Below, one piece after another: positions 8,626 to 18,664 of a DNA stretch of 60,083 nt (the first letter of the stretch is position 1; every line of letters starts with the position of its first letter). Both the position numbers and the translations under genes were made by a program. The notes beneath the pieces were generated by a model. It had not been told where the DNA came from, searched no databases, and saw only the letters and a list, made by a program, of their open reading frames with translations. The stretch is from assembly GCA_003176045.1 (NCBI GenBank), contig PSRM01000068.1:1-60083 (forward strand). The letters are read 5' to 3'. Source of the stretch: Verrucomicrobiota bacterium. GTDB taxonomy: Bacteria > Verrucomicrobiota > Verrucomicrobiia > Limisphaerales > UBA8199.

Positions 8626-11600
8626 TCAAGGCACGCGCACGTCGAAGAACCGTGACTTCTCGGAGAAGTTGATGGGAATGTTGTTGGAGAAACCGCCTGA
8701 GCCGTTGAATACGCCCGTCGTGTTGGTCGCCCAGGTTGATTTTGGCGCTATTACGTTTGTTGTGGTCAACAAAGTGTAGCCGCTTCCCCCGGTACCGCCG
8801 GTGCCGGTAAGGATCAGATGTCCGGCAGAAACCACTGGCGGGTTAAAGACGGGGTTTGCGGCAATAGTTAATTGACCGGTCGCCGGGCTGAATGTGCCCG
8901 ATCCGGAAGGCAAAACGGTCACGGAAGAGAAATTGCCCGTTCCGGGCGCTGAAGAACTGAACAAACTGTAAACCTGGCCTCCCGGCGGGGCTGAGCCATT
9001 GATATTGGTTACCACGAGCGCGCCGTTGTAACTCACGCTGGTCAGACCCGTGATTTGGTCATTGGTAGTGGTGTTGAGCCTAAAGAACGCCGTGCTCCCA
9101 GCAGAAAGGGTCAGGCTGTTGTTGATGGCCAGCGTGCCAATCGTGCCCGTCCCTGCACCGATGGCCGCGCCCGACGAGACCGTCACGGGGCCGGCGATGG
9201 AGCCCACACCGGCCAGTGCGCCGGCTCTAACAACCGTGGTACCGGTGTAGGTGTTCGCGCCTTCGAGGAGGAGCGTGCCCGTGTTGGTCTTAGTCAGGCC
9301 CCCGCCGCCGCCGCCGTCCACCAGCGCTGCCCCCACCTCGACCGTATGGCCGTTGTCGTCAATGATCGCGCCGCCGGCTTGAACCACGGCGTTGACATTC
9401 GGAAAGATGTAAGAATAAGTGCCGTAAGGTTTCAAGGTGCCGCCGTTGAAGTTAAAGGCATTCGGGTTAAATGTCGGCGAGGTGCTGCCTTGATTGTAGG
9501 CCCAGCCGTTGTTGATATTCCCGGAGACAATAGTGCCGCCGGCATTGAGGTTCACGGTGCCGTTGGCCGCCCCGCTGCCGCGAGAGAGATACAAAGTGTT
9601 GGGAACGGTCAACACGCCGCCATTCACAGTCACCACGGCCGTGCCTTGATCCCCCACCGTCACGTCATTGCCCCCGGTCAGGCTGCCGCCGGCGATGGTC
9701 ACATTGGCGGTCGAAGCTGAGTCGCTGGCCATATTGATGTATTGAACCGCGGTCAGGCTACCGCCGGATATGTTCAAATTGCCGGTCGAACCTGAGCCGT
9801 CGGCGAGCCTGATGAAATTGCTAAAGTTGACGGCAGCGGAGCCAGCGATGTTTACCGTGCAAACGCTGCCTGAGGATTTGCCCACGAAGAGGTTATTGGC
9901 GTGCAGCGTGGCATTGTCCTGAACGGTAAGCGTGGCCATCGCGCCGCCCGCCGTGTCCGCCAGATTGCAGTCACCATCGAGCGACACGCTTCCAGTGTCT
10001 TTGACCAACATGGAGGCGACGCAGTTGTTGCCCTGGCCGATATCAAACCAGCCGTTGGCTTGGATGAGCCTGCCCGAGTTGGCCACGACCACGCTGCCGG
10101 TCGTATTCTGGTTCAGGCAGATATAGAAGGGGTTTCGCACCCAGAAGACGGAAGTACCGTTGACGTTCAGCGCGAAGCTCGCGTTGGCACCTTCCGCAAG
10201 ATTGACGGCACCGTAGTTGGTGAATACGGAACTGCCGTTCAAGGTTACAAACTGCGAGGAGAGGTTTCCGCCCTGTCCGCCATCCCATCCGAGAGACATA
10301 TTCCCCACGGTCATGGTGGAATTGTAAAGGGTCACGGTTGACGTATTGTTAATACCACCGTTGATGCGGCCAAGGCCAAGCCAGCTATCCACGTTCAATG
10401 TGGTGTTCGTCAAGATCAGCGCGGCCCCATAACTGGGCGTGCTGCCGACCCACATTTCGTTGACCGTGTGGTTGGTTTGGCCGCCCGCCGAGCCGTCCAG
10501 CAGAAGCGTGCCCTGCTGCACCTGGGCGCCCGGGCTGAAACTGTTGCCGAATTGGTTGGCCCCCACCGCGGTCAAAGCCAGTTGGGCCGGGCCGACTTTA
10601 ACCAGCCCGCTGCCGCCTTCGATGACATTGAACTGCGAGAGCACCGCGCCGCCAAGCGTCAGGTTCCCTTCCGCGTCGAGCGTGCTGTTGGTTCCCGCGA
10701 TGGTCAAGCCGCGGTTCACCGCGACCGGCGCACCGCCGTAACTGAAGGTGGCGTTGTCCACCACCAGGTTAGTGGAACTGGAAGACGAAGCGCCAATCGC
10801 ACTGGGCGAACCACCGTTGGCCAGATTTGTCACGCTTAACGATCCGCCGTTGAGGACCGTCACCGGGCCGGTGAAGTTGTTGCCGCCGGTGTTTTTGAGT
10901 GCGACCGCACCGGGACCGTTGATTTTGAGACCGATATTGCCGCTGATCTTGCCCGTGCCCAAAATGGTGTAGGGCTTCGCGTTGTTGTTGAAGTTGACGG
11001 AAGCCGGGCTGACCGTGGCCGTCAGATTGACCGTGGTAGTTCCCGCCGCGTTGTCGTCAAAGACCACCGGCTTGCCGTCCGAATAGGTCGTGAGCACCAT
11101 CGTGCCGAGGTCAAACCAGTCCTGATTGGTGCCCAAATCCCAGGCGCCAGTCACGTTGCCGTCCCAACGCGGCGCGCCCGAACTAGTCACGACCAATTGG
11201 AGCTGAGTGCCAGTGGTCGCCAAATGCGCCACCACGCCGGCGGGCAGGCTCCCCGTCACAAAGGTGTGTGTACCGGCGAGGCTCGCAAACTGAACCAACG
11301 GAATGGTGCCCACCGATAGGACGGTTGCGGCAACATTGACCGTGATAGTGCCATTCGCCGTGAACGCGCCCGCCAGATTCAGCGGTGCGCTCGAAGGGTT
11401 GCCAAACCCGCCAAGGTCAAAGGCCAGGGTGCCGCCCGTCGCGCCACCCATCGTTAGGCTGGCTACTGGAAGCTGGCCATTCGCGGAGGTAACGAGCGCG
11501 CCGAAACCAGCCGTATTGCCCGCCAAAACAGCGCCACCGCCGGAACTGGCGGTGCTCACCTCCAAAAGGCCGGCGCTGACGGTCATCGCGCCGCCAAACG

Positions 11601-13095
11601 TGTTGGCGCCCGAGAGAATCACCGTACCGCTGCCCAGCTTTGTCACGGTGGCCGCGCCCCCGTTGTTGTCCAGTAAAGCCTGCGGTATGGTGACGCTGAA
11701 TGTCTGGGAATCGATGACCGCGCCGCCCGTGCCGATCTGCGCCTGAAATATGCCATTGATAAAAGCCGAACTATTCGCGTTCGCCTGCAATGTCCCGCCG
11801 TTGAGATTCAGGGTGGTTAGGGCAGAGGGGGCGGTGCATGTGACGCTGCTGGCCTGAATGAGACCACCGTTTAGGCTCAAAGTAGCAGTGGCGTTACCGC
11901 TTTTGGACATCACCACGTTGTTCAAATAGGCGGCGCCACCGTTCATGTTCCAGGTGCCGGTCGCGCCGTCGCCTATCCAGAAATCGCTGCTGAGGTCCGT
12001 GATCGTGCCGCCGTTCTGATCCAGCTCCCCCGGGCCGCCCGAGGCGAGGTCAAAATGGGCGCCCGAATCATTGCTGTTGTCTCGGGTGATCGCAACGCTG
12101 TTGGTCATGGTGAGTGTTCCGGACCCTCCGCTGCGCCCCACGGCTATCCAGTCATGGACGATCACCACGGCGGTGCCGCTGAGATTGGCCGTGCCTACAG
12201 CCGGCGAGTTTTCCGGGATCAGAAATTGCCCTTTGCAACTGATGGTTCCGCCGCTTTGATTGAGCACGCCGACTGGGGTTCCGCCGTTGGGATTTTGGAA
12301 GGCGGTGCCGACCAGCAAATTGCCCCCGCCGTTTTGGACGAGCCGCCCGCCGGTCATGTTAAACGTGCCATTGCCGCCGCTGCGCCCAAACGCGATATAG
12401 TTGTTCACCGTGTTCGTGCCGCCGCTCATATTAAAGATGGCCGCCCCGCCGTTCCCGACAAACATCTGGCTGCCACCGGTGCACGTAATAGTGCCTGAGG
12501 TCTGGTTCACCACGTCGGTCACGGAATTCACCCCGCTGTTTCCGGCGCCGTTGTAATTGTTCACAGCGAAATTTCCGCTGCAATTGATGACTCCGCCATT
12601 GATATTTAAAGTGGCTGTGCCCAGTTCACCAACGTTAAAGTCGTTGCCGCAGTTGATCGTGCCGCCGTTCAGTGTGTAATAGGCAACCGAACCGCTGTTT
12701 GGCGAGTTGTTAGCCGTGCCGTTGTTACCAGCCGCCAGCCGATACTTGAGGACCGTCGTCACCGTGCCGCCAGTTTGGAGATACGAGCCAGAGGCATTGT
12801 TCTCCCAGCCGGCGCGAACGCTATTGACCGACCAGGTAGGATCGCCGGCCTGAATCAAAATCACGCTGTTGCTGCCATTGTCGTTTGCAGGATTGGCGGA
12901 GCCTCCGGTCGGAACGACGCCGCCGGCCCAGTTCGTGGCGATGTTATAATCGGCTGAACCGTTGGCCGGCCCCTGCCAATAATTCTGGGCCAATCCGCTC
13001 GCTGCCAGCACGATCAGCCCGGCGGCCAGGCTCAAGGCTTTGATCTGGAAGCGCCCCCGCAGGGCCGATAAGTCTGAATTCATTGGAGTTTTCAT
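8626..13095 (-). CDS. Giant autotransporter-associated beta-strand repeat protein
   Basis: Exported protein of 1489 aa with a signal peptide ('ALSLAAGLIVLAASGLAQ'). Nearly the whole length is Gly/Asn/Thr-rich beta-helix repeats. Classic passenger-associated units are 'GTVILSGANTFGGAMTVSAG' and 'GTLLLEGANTYTGTTVVRAG'. Many pectate-lyase-like 'LNGG.I' rungs occur in the first 450 residues and again between 900 and 1250. There is no C-terminal autotransporter beta-barrel. The end instead matches the module on other exported proteins here ('YTLLTTTN' ... 'FFDVRVP'). This is typical of the large surface or secreted proteins of Verrucomicrobiota, of unknown ligand. MKTPM at 13095 was chosen as start; a second Met follows four codons later. 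Confidence 0.88.
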   Translation of the reverse strand: MKTPMNSDLSALRGRFQIKALSLAAGLIVLAASGLAQNYWQGPANGSADYNIATNWAGGVVPTGGSANPANDNGSNSVILIQAGDPTWSVNSVRAGWENNASGSYLQTGGTVTTVLKYRLAAGNNGTANNSPNSGSVAYYTLNGGTINCGNDFNVGELGTATLNINGGVINCSGNFAVNNYNGAGNSGVNSVTDVVNQTSGTITCTGGSQMFVGNGGAAIFNMSGGTNTVNNYIAFGRSGGNGTFNMTGGRLVQNGGGNLLVGTAFQNPNGGTPVGVLNQSGGTISCKGQFLIPENSPAVGTANLSGTAVVIVHDWIAVGRSGGSGTLTMTNSVAITRDNSNDSGAHFDLASGGPGELDQNGGTITDLSSDFWIGDGATGTWNMNGGAAYLNNVVMSKSGNATATLSLNGGLIQASSVTCTAPSALTTLNLNGGTLQANANSSAFINGIFQAQIGTGGAVIDSQTFSVTIPQALLDNNGGAATVTKLGSGTVILSGANTFGGAMTVSAGLLEVSTASSGGGAVLAGNTAGFGALVTSANGQLPVASLTMGGATGGTLAFDLGGFGNPSSAPLNLAGAFTANGTITVNVAATVLSVGTIPLVQFASLAGTHTFVTGSLPAGVVAHLATTGTQLQLVVTSSGAPRWDGNVTGAWDLGTNQDWFDLGTMVLTTYSDGKPVVFDDNAAGTTTVNLTATVSPASVNFNNNAKPYTILGTGKISGNIGLKINGPGAVALKNTGGNNFTGPVTVLNGGSLSVTNLANGGSPSAIGASSSSSTNLVVDNATFSYGGAPVAVNRGLTIAGTNSTLDAEGNLTLGGAVLSQFNVIEGGSGLVKVGPAQLALTAVGANQFGNSFSPGAQVQQGTLLLDGSAGGQTNHTVNEMWVGSTPSYGAALILTNTTLNVDSWLGLGRINGGINNTSTVTLYNSTMTVGNMSLGWDGGQGGNLSSQFVTLNGSSVFTNYGAVNLAEGANASFALNVNGTSVFWVRNPFYICLNQNTTGSVVVANSGRLIQANGWFDIGQGNNCVASMLVKDTGSVSLDGDCNLADTAGGAMATLTVQDNATLHANNLFVGKSSGSVCTVNIAGSAAVNFSNFIRLADGSGSTGNLNISGGSLTAVQYINMASDSASTANVTIAGGSLTGGNDVTVGDQGTAVVTVNGGVLTVPNTLYLSRGSGAANGTVNLNAGGTIVSGNINNGWAYNQGSTSPTFNPNAFNFNGGTLKPYGTYSYIFPNVNAVVQAGGAIIDDNGHTVEVGAALVDGGGGGGLTKTNTGTLLLEGANTYTGTTVVRAGALAGVGSIAGPVTVSSGAAIGAGTGTIGTLAINNSLTLSAGSTAFFRLNTTTNDQITGLTSVSYNGALVVTNINGSAPPGGQVYSLFSSSAPGTGNFSSVTVLPSGSGTFSPATGQLTIAANPVFNPPVVSAGHLILTGTGGTGGSGYTLLTTTNVIAPKSTWATNTTGVFNGSGGFSNNIPINFSEKSRFFDVRVP

Positions 13096-13777
13096 TGTGT
13101 TTTTTGTTGGTCAGCGCTTTTCCAAAATCAAGGACGTGGGTAAAGGAGTAATTCCGACCATGACACGTTCGGTTGATTCATACGTGAGGCGGTCATTTTG
13201 AACCGCGCGGCCCGAATTGTCATGTGGCATAAAGTGGCCACAGGCTAGCGACACGCCGTTTCGCCTCTACAAACATTTTGTCCACGAAGGCGGAATCGCG
13301 TCCTCGTTTATGGGCCAACCGTTGCAACGTGTTGCCTCCCGAAAACCTTCCCTCCATTAAACCAGCCGGTTCGCCGGACTAAACCATTTCTAACGTGGCC
13401 AACGATGCTCACGGCGAGTCCGTTAGATTCTGCCGGCATTTTAATGTTGGGTCGTCGCTTTTGCTGCGTCACGAGGTTGCTGAGAAGCAGATTTCTATTT
13501 TTTCGGTGCCGCTTCGGCGGACTGAGGCACGACGAGGCCGACATCAATGCCCTGGCCGCCGGTGATCCGCGTGACGACTGAACACGTAGGGCAGCACCAC
13601 GAAGTAGTTCCGAATCAATCACCCCATCAAACCCGGAACACTCCATGGCATTCTCAAAAGCGTCGCCTCCCACCATAAAGTCACCGTTGAGGAACTGATC
13701 TCTACGCTCAAGCTTTAGTTCCATCGGACTCTGTTCCCTTGCAGGCGCGGGCGTTTGCCATTAGCTTTGGAGCTGTT
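13096..13777. other. Non-coding stretch before the tRNA fragment
   Basis: Upstream region of the giant gene. It holds the second repeat copy (13219-13241). An open frame on the minus strand at 13308-13724 is low-complexity and looks like decayed sequence: sensible peptide pieces such as 'ITGGQGIDVGLVVPQ' appear only when frames are switched. No intact gene is called. A promoter for the giant gene must lie here but no convincing -35/-10 pair was found. Confidence 0.4.
13219..13241. repeat. Repeat copy 2 bracketing giant gene
   Basis: GTCATGTGGCATAAAGTGGC plus the following bases matches the copy at 8530-8552 apart from about two differences, in direct orientation. It contains a TGTGGC / GCCACA stem. 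Confidence 0.6.
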
Positions 13778-13812
13778 GCGCCCGTAGCTCAGTTGGATAG
13801 AGCATCTGCCTT
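13778..13812 (+). tRNA. tRNA-Arg 5' half (truncated, copy 1)
   Basis: This 35-nt segment is the acceptor 5' strand (GCGCCCG), an intact D-arm (GCTC / GAGC with an AGTTGGATA loop) and the 5' anticodon-stem strand (TCTGC), and it stops inside the anticodon loop. The 3' half is absent. It is identical to the first 35 nt of the copy at 20065. The break in the anticodon loop is where many tyrosine integrases cross over, so this is probably an attachment-site remnant and not a functional tRNA. Confidence 0.8.
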
Positions 13813-13965
13813 GTCGAAAACCATTTCTGCCCCCAAAGTGACCCCAGCGGAACCACACGGACGCACCGACCTGCTCTTCGTTTTCCGCGCCAGAGGACTG
13901 GGACTCACAGGGACAGAAGCGGGCCCAAAAGCCAGCGGGTAGTATCGAATGGCAGTATCAAATCC
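13813..13965. other. tRNA-half tail, att-like region (copy 1)
   Basis: This stretch is alignable, with many substitutions, to 20101-20255 after the second tRNA half. The conserved end has two AGTATC direct repeats at 13941 and 13954, which could be recombinase arm sites. An open frame across the junction (13739-13942) is the familiar spurious translation of tRNA sequence ('VAQLDRAS') and is not called. Confidence 0.5.
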
Positions 13966-14225
13966 TACCTAATTAAAGTCGATCTTAGTCTTGACGCTAA
14001 AAAATGCGGAAACAAGCTCCGGCTATTGCCCCCCATCATCACAATAATTCTTGTCCATTGTGCGGCGACATTCGCAGCTTGGCTGTTCATCCGAAATCGC
14101 AGAGAGCCAGGCGCATCTTATTTTTTGAAACGCTGCCCCGCCGCCTGAGTCATTGATTTCGCGGCCTCTCAACAACACCCTGCGTCAGCGGGCTGGGGCT
14201 GGCGCCTACCCTCGAAGCCGTTGCA
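13966..14225. other. Spacer with a possible 50-codon CxxC ORF
   Basis: A rightward reading frame at 14004-14156 would encode 50 aa with 'CPLCGD' and a basic C-terminus. It has no clear ribosome-binding site and no recognised relatives. It may be a fragment of a zinc-ribbon protein or chance. Nothing else is seen in this spacer, which lies downstream of the histidine-kinase operon. Confidence 0.2.
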
Positions 14226-15851
14226 TTATTGCGCGGCAGGCAATTCAATCCAAAAAGAACTGCCCTCTCCAGCTTTCGATTCAACGCCGAACTTGCCGCC
14301 CATCTTTTCCACGCCTTTTTGAACAACGGCAAGCCCGATCCCGGTTCCCGGGTAGCTGTCGCTGTCGTGCAGGCGTTCGAAAACGTTGAAAATGCGTTGT
14401 TGATATTCCGGGGCGATGCCGATTCCGTTATCATGAACAGTTAATCGAACCCAGCCGTCACTCGCTTTAGCGAAGAGACTCACCTCCGGCCGAACTCCAG
14501 GGGCCACGAATTTAACGCCGTTAGAAACAAGGTTCGCAACCACATGAACCAGGGTTTGCTCGTGAGCCATGACGTCAGGCATCGGTCCAGGAAGTTGGAC
14601 GCTTGCATGCGCTTCTTCGATGATCTTACCAAGCAAAGATGTGGCCTGTTGCAACACGCGGCCCAGGGACACCTTGCTCAGTGACAATTTAGTTCCCCCC
14701 AATCTGCTGTAGCCAAGCAGGTCTTCGATCAAACGGTCCATGAATTCGGCGCTGTGGCCCAGCCGGTCGCAAAGATCCATCGCGGAAGGCGGCAACCCTG
14801 CCCCGTGCTCCTTTTGCAGGATAGTTACCAGGCCGCGGACCGAGCGCAGCGGCGCGCGCAAATCGTGAGCGACCATGTAGGCAAAACCTTCCAACTCTTT
14901 GTTGGCCGAGCGCAACTCGGCAGTCGCTTCCTTGATCCGCGTCTCGAGCGTTTCATTCAGTTGGGCAAGCTTGCGGTTCGCTTTTTCAGCCTGAATGACT
15001 TTATCCTCCAGCTTCTTGACCAGCCGCTCGGTGTATTGCCTCAGATACACTGACTCCTCCGGCGGCTTCACGGCACGCAACTGCGGCAACTCCCCTTTGT
15101 TCGCTTTTTCCAGCACCTGCCGGATCCGGTTGAGGAAAAGCTCCGTTTCCGCCGGCTTGATGATGAAATCGGCCGCGCCAAGGCTCAATGCGAATGACTT
15201 GTCCTTCGGGTCCGTGTAAGTGGCGGTATAGATCAGGACCGGAATGTCCTTGAAACGTTCGTCCGTCTTCAATGTGCGCGTAAGCTGGTAACCATCCATT
15301 TCAGGCATCAGGATGTCCGTAATCACCAGGCCAAATCGCGCATGCTCAAGGCTGTTCAAGGCCTCAGTTCCGTTGCTTGCCTGAACGACATCATAGCCCG
15401 CAGACTCCAGGTTTTCGCGCAGCACAATGGCGTTCTCGGCGCGGTCCTCGACGACCAGAATCCTCATTCGCGCTCGGTGACTCTGCAGAAAGGCAACAAC
15501 CTGTTTGGCGAAACGGGCGGGCTCAATGGGCTTCTCAATATACCCGGCGCAACCTGAATCCAGCGCGCGTTTGCGTTCGCCCGCCATTGCATAGGAGGTG
15601 ACTGCCACGATTGGAACTCGCGCCAGACCAGGCTCCTCTTTCAATTGTGTCAGCAACGCGTAGCCGTCCATGTCCGGCAATTGGATATCCAACAGAATGA
15701 GATCGGGGGCGCACTCGCGCGCTTTGCTCAGACCTTCGGTCCCACTGACCGCGTGTATAACCTCCAGGCCGGCCTCCTCCAGCAAGAGGGTGGCCAGCAC
15801 GCGATTCTGCGCGTTATCTTCGATCAAAAGGATTTTCTTCTTCATCACCAT
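14226..15851 (-). CDS. REC-REC-histidine kinase
   Basis: Cytoplasmic hybrid sensor kinase of 541 aa. Two receiver domains come first (about 5-122 with 'LILLDIQLPDMDG', and 128-250 with 'LVITDILMPEMDG'; the Asp in each is the phosphoacceptor). A coiled coil follows (about 280-330), then a HisKA domain with 'MVAHDLRAPLRSV' (phosphorylated His) and a HATPase_c domain with 'HVVANLVSNGVKF' and 'DNGIGIA'. It is last in a three-gene operon and its start overlaps the stop of the preceding kinase gene (ATG-GTG-ATG cluster at 15843-15851), so translation is probably coupled. The layout resembles bacteriophytochrome-type output kinases, but no sensor domain is present. Confidence 0.92.
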   Translation of the reverse strand: MVMKKKILLIEDNAQNRVLATLLLEEAGLEVIHAVSGTEGLSKARECAPDLILLDIQLPDMDGYALLTQLKEEPGLARVPIVAVTSYAMAGERKRALDSGCAGYIEKPIEPARFAKQVVAFLQSHRARMRILVVEDRAENAIVLRENLESAGYDVVQASNGTEALNSLEHARFGLVITDILMPEMDGYQLTRTLKTDERFKDIPVLIYTATYTDPKDKSFALSLGAADFIIKPAETELFLNRIRQVLEKANKGELPQLRAVKPPEESVYLRQYTERLVKKLEDKVIQAEKANRKLAQLNETLETRIKEATAELRSANKELEGFAYMVAHDLRAPLRSVRGLVTILQKEHGAGLPPSAMDLCDRLGHSAEFMDRLIEDLLGYSRLGGTKLSLSKVSLGRVLQQATSLLGKIIEEAHASVQLPGPMPDVMAHEQTLVHVVANLVSNGVKFVAPGVRPEVSLFAKASDGWVRLTVHDNGIGIAPEYQQRIFNVFERLHDSDSYPGTGIGLAVVQKGVEKMGGKFGVESKAGEGSSFWIELPAAQ

Positions 15852-18064
15852 TTACCGGATCGAACGGGAATTTTGAATGAAAAGCGCGACCCCTGGCCCG
15901 GACGGCTTTCGGCCCAAATATCACCCCCCAGTAGAGTGACAATTTTCTTGCAAAGATACAGGCCAAGACCAGTGCCTTCATAAATTCGCCTGGCGGGTTG
16001 GCTGGCCCGACGGAAGGCTTGAAATAGAGAATCCTTTTGCTCACTGGTCATGCCGATCCCGGTATCCTCGACAGTGATCGTCAGTTGTCCATTGTTAGCC
16101 ACAGCCTCAATCCTGACCTTGCCCCTATCGGTAAATTTCACGGCGTTATTCAGCAGGTTCAAGATGACCTGATAAACTTTTTTTCGATCCGAATACACCA
16201 TGGCGGCCCTGGTGTGCGACTCCAGATTGAGGCCCTTGGAATGCGCGACGGTTTGAACGTTCCCTACGGCTTCCTCGATTACAGGCGCCAATTCAAATGG
16301 CTCCAGGAATACTTCATCCTTTCCGGCTTCAATCCTCGAGAGGTCCAGCAGGTCGTTGATCAGGTTCAGCAGATGCCGGGCAGATGAAAGGGCCATTCCC
16401 ATGTACTCGGCTTGTTTTGCAGTGACCGGCCCGGCCCGGCCCGTTTTGATGATTTCGCTAAATCCGATAATCGAATTCAAAGGCGTGCGCAATTCATGGC
16501 TCATAGCGGCAAGGAAATCGGATTTGAAACGGTCCGCCTGCATTAACTTTTCGTTCGCCGTCGTGAGAGCTTGGGTGCGCTCGGCTACGCGCAGCTCCAA
16601 CTCATCCCGTGCCTTTCTCAATGCGTCCGCGTCCGCTTTGAGCTTTCCTATATCACGAGCGATCTTGGATGCTCCAATCACCTTTCCATGTTCGTCGTAA
16701 ATGGGAGAAAGACTGACCGAAACGTCAAGCCGGTGGCCATCTTTGGCAACGCGAACCGTCTCGTAATGTTCCAGCCTTTCGCCACGCCGAATGGCCGATA
16801 GCAATCGGTCTTCTTCGTGCGTCCGTTCTGGCGGAATCAGCATCGTGATGCTTTTGCCAAGTGCTTCGCTTTCCTTGTAGCCAAAAAGCCGTTCGGCTCC
16901 TCGGTTCCAGGCAGTAATGGTTCCACTAAGGTCTTTACTGATTATGGCGTCCTCGGACCATTTCACGATTGCCGCCAGGCGGCCTTGAGTTCGCTGTGCA
17001 GCCCGTTCGTTTGTCGCATCCCGGAAGACCACCACTACGCCGCAGGTCTTGCCTGATTTTTCCCGAATGGGTGAGCCGCTATTCGCTACGGGTATCTTTT
17101 TTCCGGATTTTGATTGCAAAACGGAATGCCCGGCCAGACCCACGCTCTGCCCAGACGCCAGCACTTGGCTGACAGGATCAGCCACAGGTTGCCCGTTGTC
17201 TTCGTTACGGACGTCCAATACGTCTCTGAGCCGGGCGTCCCGGGCTTCGTCAGACGCCCATCCAGTGAGCTGTTCGGCCACCCGATTCATAAACGTGACC
17301 TTGCCTTGATCGTCGGTAGCGATCACGGCATCCCCGATGCTAGCCAACGTGGTCTGGAACAGCTCGGCACGTTGCTCGACTGCCGCTTCGGAGAGCCGAT
17401 ACATATCTGCCAGTCCCTTGAGCTCGTGAGCCAACAGTAGGCTGAACAATCCGCCGGTCGAAACCAACAGGAGCGTTCTCCATGAGCGGATGCGCTGGTC
17501 CAGCCGTGTCAGGTTGCGCGTGCGCTGCTCCCGCAGCGCTTCCTCGGTCCGGACAAACGAATCAAATCCGCCCAGGAACTGGTCAAAGCTGGTCCTCTCG
17601 ACCTGGAGTTCGGCGGGAGGGACATTTTCTTTGGCTCGGATGCGGACCAGGAGAAGCTGTGCCGCCGCTGCCCAGCCCGCGAAATGACTCGCGATTTCTT
17701 TCACTTTTCCTTGTTGCGCCGGGTTATCGCTCACAAGCTCGCTAAGTTCCCGGAGCTCAGCAGTAATCTGGTTGGAGCGAACGCCAAACATGCCAGCGTA
17801 ATCGGGTGCCCCCGCCTCGAACGCGCCCAGGCTCCGCTCCATCAACAGCCCGCTCTGCTCGCACGCTCTGGCCCGGGCAATCACCTGGTCGGTATGGTCC
17901 ACCCATTGGGCATGCCCCAGCAAAGTCCCCACGAGTTTGGCCAGGAGGAAGGAGGCTCCAAGCATGAAGACCAGCGGCACAATGGCCGTGCGCCAAAGCA
18001 GTCGTTTGAACCGTCTTTCGCGCAATCCAGCGTCTGCCTTCAACTTTCTGGCGTTCCCGAACAT
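15845..18064 (-). CDS. CHASE3-PAS-PAS sensor histidine kinase
   Basis: Membrane-bound sensor kinase of 739 aa. TM segments lie at about 25-47 and 200-218, with a helical CHASE3-like periplasmic domain between them. Two PAS domains follow ('ASIGDAVIATDDQGKVTFMN' and 'SEDAIISKDLSGTITAWN'), then a coiled coil, a HisKA domain with 'MSHELRTPLNSI' and a HATPase_c domain with 'VILNLLNNAVKF', 'DTGIGM' and 'GTGLGLYLC'. It should autophosphorylate and pass phosphate to the response regulator upstream and to the receiver domains downstream. It overlaps the response-regulator gene by 25 bp and the downstream kinase by 7 bp. Confidence 0.92.
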   Translation of the reverse strand: MFGNARKLKADAGLRERRFKRLLWRTAIVPLVFMLGASFLLAKLVGTLLGHAQWVDHTDQVIARARACEQSGLLMERSLGAFEAGAPDYAGMFGVRSNQITAELRELSELVSDNPAQQGKVKEIASHFAGWAAAAQLLLVRIRAKENVPPAELQVERTSFDQFLGGFDSFVRTEEALREQRTRNLTRLDQRIRSWRTLLLVSTGGLFSLLLAHELKGLADMYRLSEAAVEQRAELFQTTLASIGDAVIATDDQGKVTFMNRVAEQLTGWASDEARDARLRDVLDVRNEDNGQPVADPVSQVLASGQSVGLAGHSVLQSKSGKKIPVANSGSPIREKSGKTCGVVVVFRDATNERAAQRTQGRLAAIVKWSEDAIISKDLSGTITAWNRGAERLFGYKESEALGKSITMLIPPERTHEEDRLLSAIRRGERLEHYETVRVAKDGHRLDVSVSLSPIYDEHGKVIGASKIARDIGKLKADADALRKARDELELRVAERTQALTTANEKLMQADRFKSDFLAAMSHELRTPLNSIIGFSEIIKTGRAGPVTAKQAEYMGMALSSARHLLNLINDLLDLSRIEAGKDEVFLEPFELAPVIEEAVGNVQTVAHSKGLNLESHTRAAMVYSDRKKVYQVILNLLNNAVKFTDRGKVRIEAVANNGQLTITVEDTGIGMTSEQKDSLFQAFRRASQPARRIYEGTGLGLYLCKKIVTLLGGDIWAESRPGQGSRFSFKIPVRSGKW

Positions 18065-18519
18065 GGCGGCAACTTAGAAGCTGGGATCTCGGGCCGCACG
18101 GAAGCTTCAAACCAGTACGTGGCCAGTTCCTTCAGGAGCATCACCAGATCTTCGATCCGGCTGGGCTTTACGTGATACGAGCTCACATACGAATCGTATG
18201 CGGCGCTCACGTCCGCTGTGCTTCGCGAGGCGCTCAACACAATGAAAGGAATGCGTTTAATCACCGGCTGCGTCCGGGCCCATTGCAGCAGTTCCAGTCC
18301 ATTCATGCGCGGCATTTTTAAGTCTGCCAGGATCAATGACGGTAACGGATTGGCCGCGCGATTTCCAAAATCCCCTTCACCCAGCAGGTAAGCTCTCGCT
18401 TCCACACCATCACGGGCCCGCATTCTCCGCCCGCCAAATTCTGCCGCTTTGAGCGCATACTCCAGGATGAAATAATCGTCGGCGTTGTCCTCGGCGATCA
18501 AAATCGTCAGCAAATTCAT
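18040..18519 (-). CDS. Rcp1-like single-domain response regulator
   Basis: Receiver-only protein of about 159 aa. 'ILIAEDNADDYFILEYAL' holds the acidic pocket, 'LILADLKMPRMNG' the phosphoacceptor Asp, 'IVLSAS' the conserved Ser/Thr region and 'YHVKP' the Lys. No output domain follows. Such Rcp1-type regulators relay phosphate between kinases. The start at 18519 was chosen because it directly precedes the domain and has GGAG about 12 bp upstream; the open frame to 18618 adds only non-family sequence. First gene of the phosphorelay operon. Confidence 0.88.
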   Translation of the reverse strand: MNLLTILIAEDNADDYFILEYALKAAEFGGRRMRARDGVEARAYLLGEGDFGNRAANPLPSLILADLKMPRMNGLELLQWARTQPVIKRIPFIVLSASRSTADVSAAYDSYVSSYHVKPSRIEDLVMLLKELATYWFEASVRPEIPASKLPPCSGTPES

Positions 18520-18664
18520 ACGCGTTGGTTCTCCATAGGAGGTTTCAGAACCAACCGGTTTTTGCACCCGGCATCGTAACCTACGGCAAATCGTCCATTG
18601 GCTATGGTAGGCAAACACCCTAGAACTTGATTTGCCGCACCAGGCTTAGTCCTGCAGGCGATTA

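Noticed and set aside
8626..9300. C-terminal autotransporter barrel in the giant protein
   Set aside because: The end has no amphipathic beta-barrel; it carries the shared exported-protein module instead.
13308..13724. 138-codon minus-strand frame
   Set aside because: Low-complexity, basic and without family pattern; sensible pieces appear only on switching frames, so at best a decayed gene.
13739..13942. Open frame with 'VAQLDRAS' peptide
   Set aside because: This is the well-known false translation of a tRNA 5' half; the DNA is the tRNA-Arg fragment and its tail.
14004..14156. 50-codon frame with CPLCGD
   Set aside because: No ribosome-binding site and no known family; noted only within the spacer entry.
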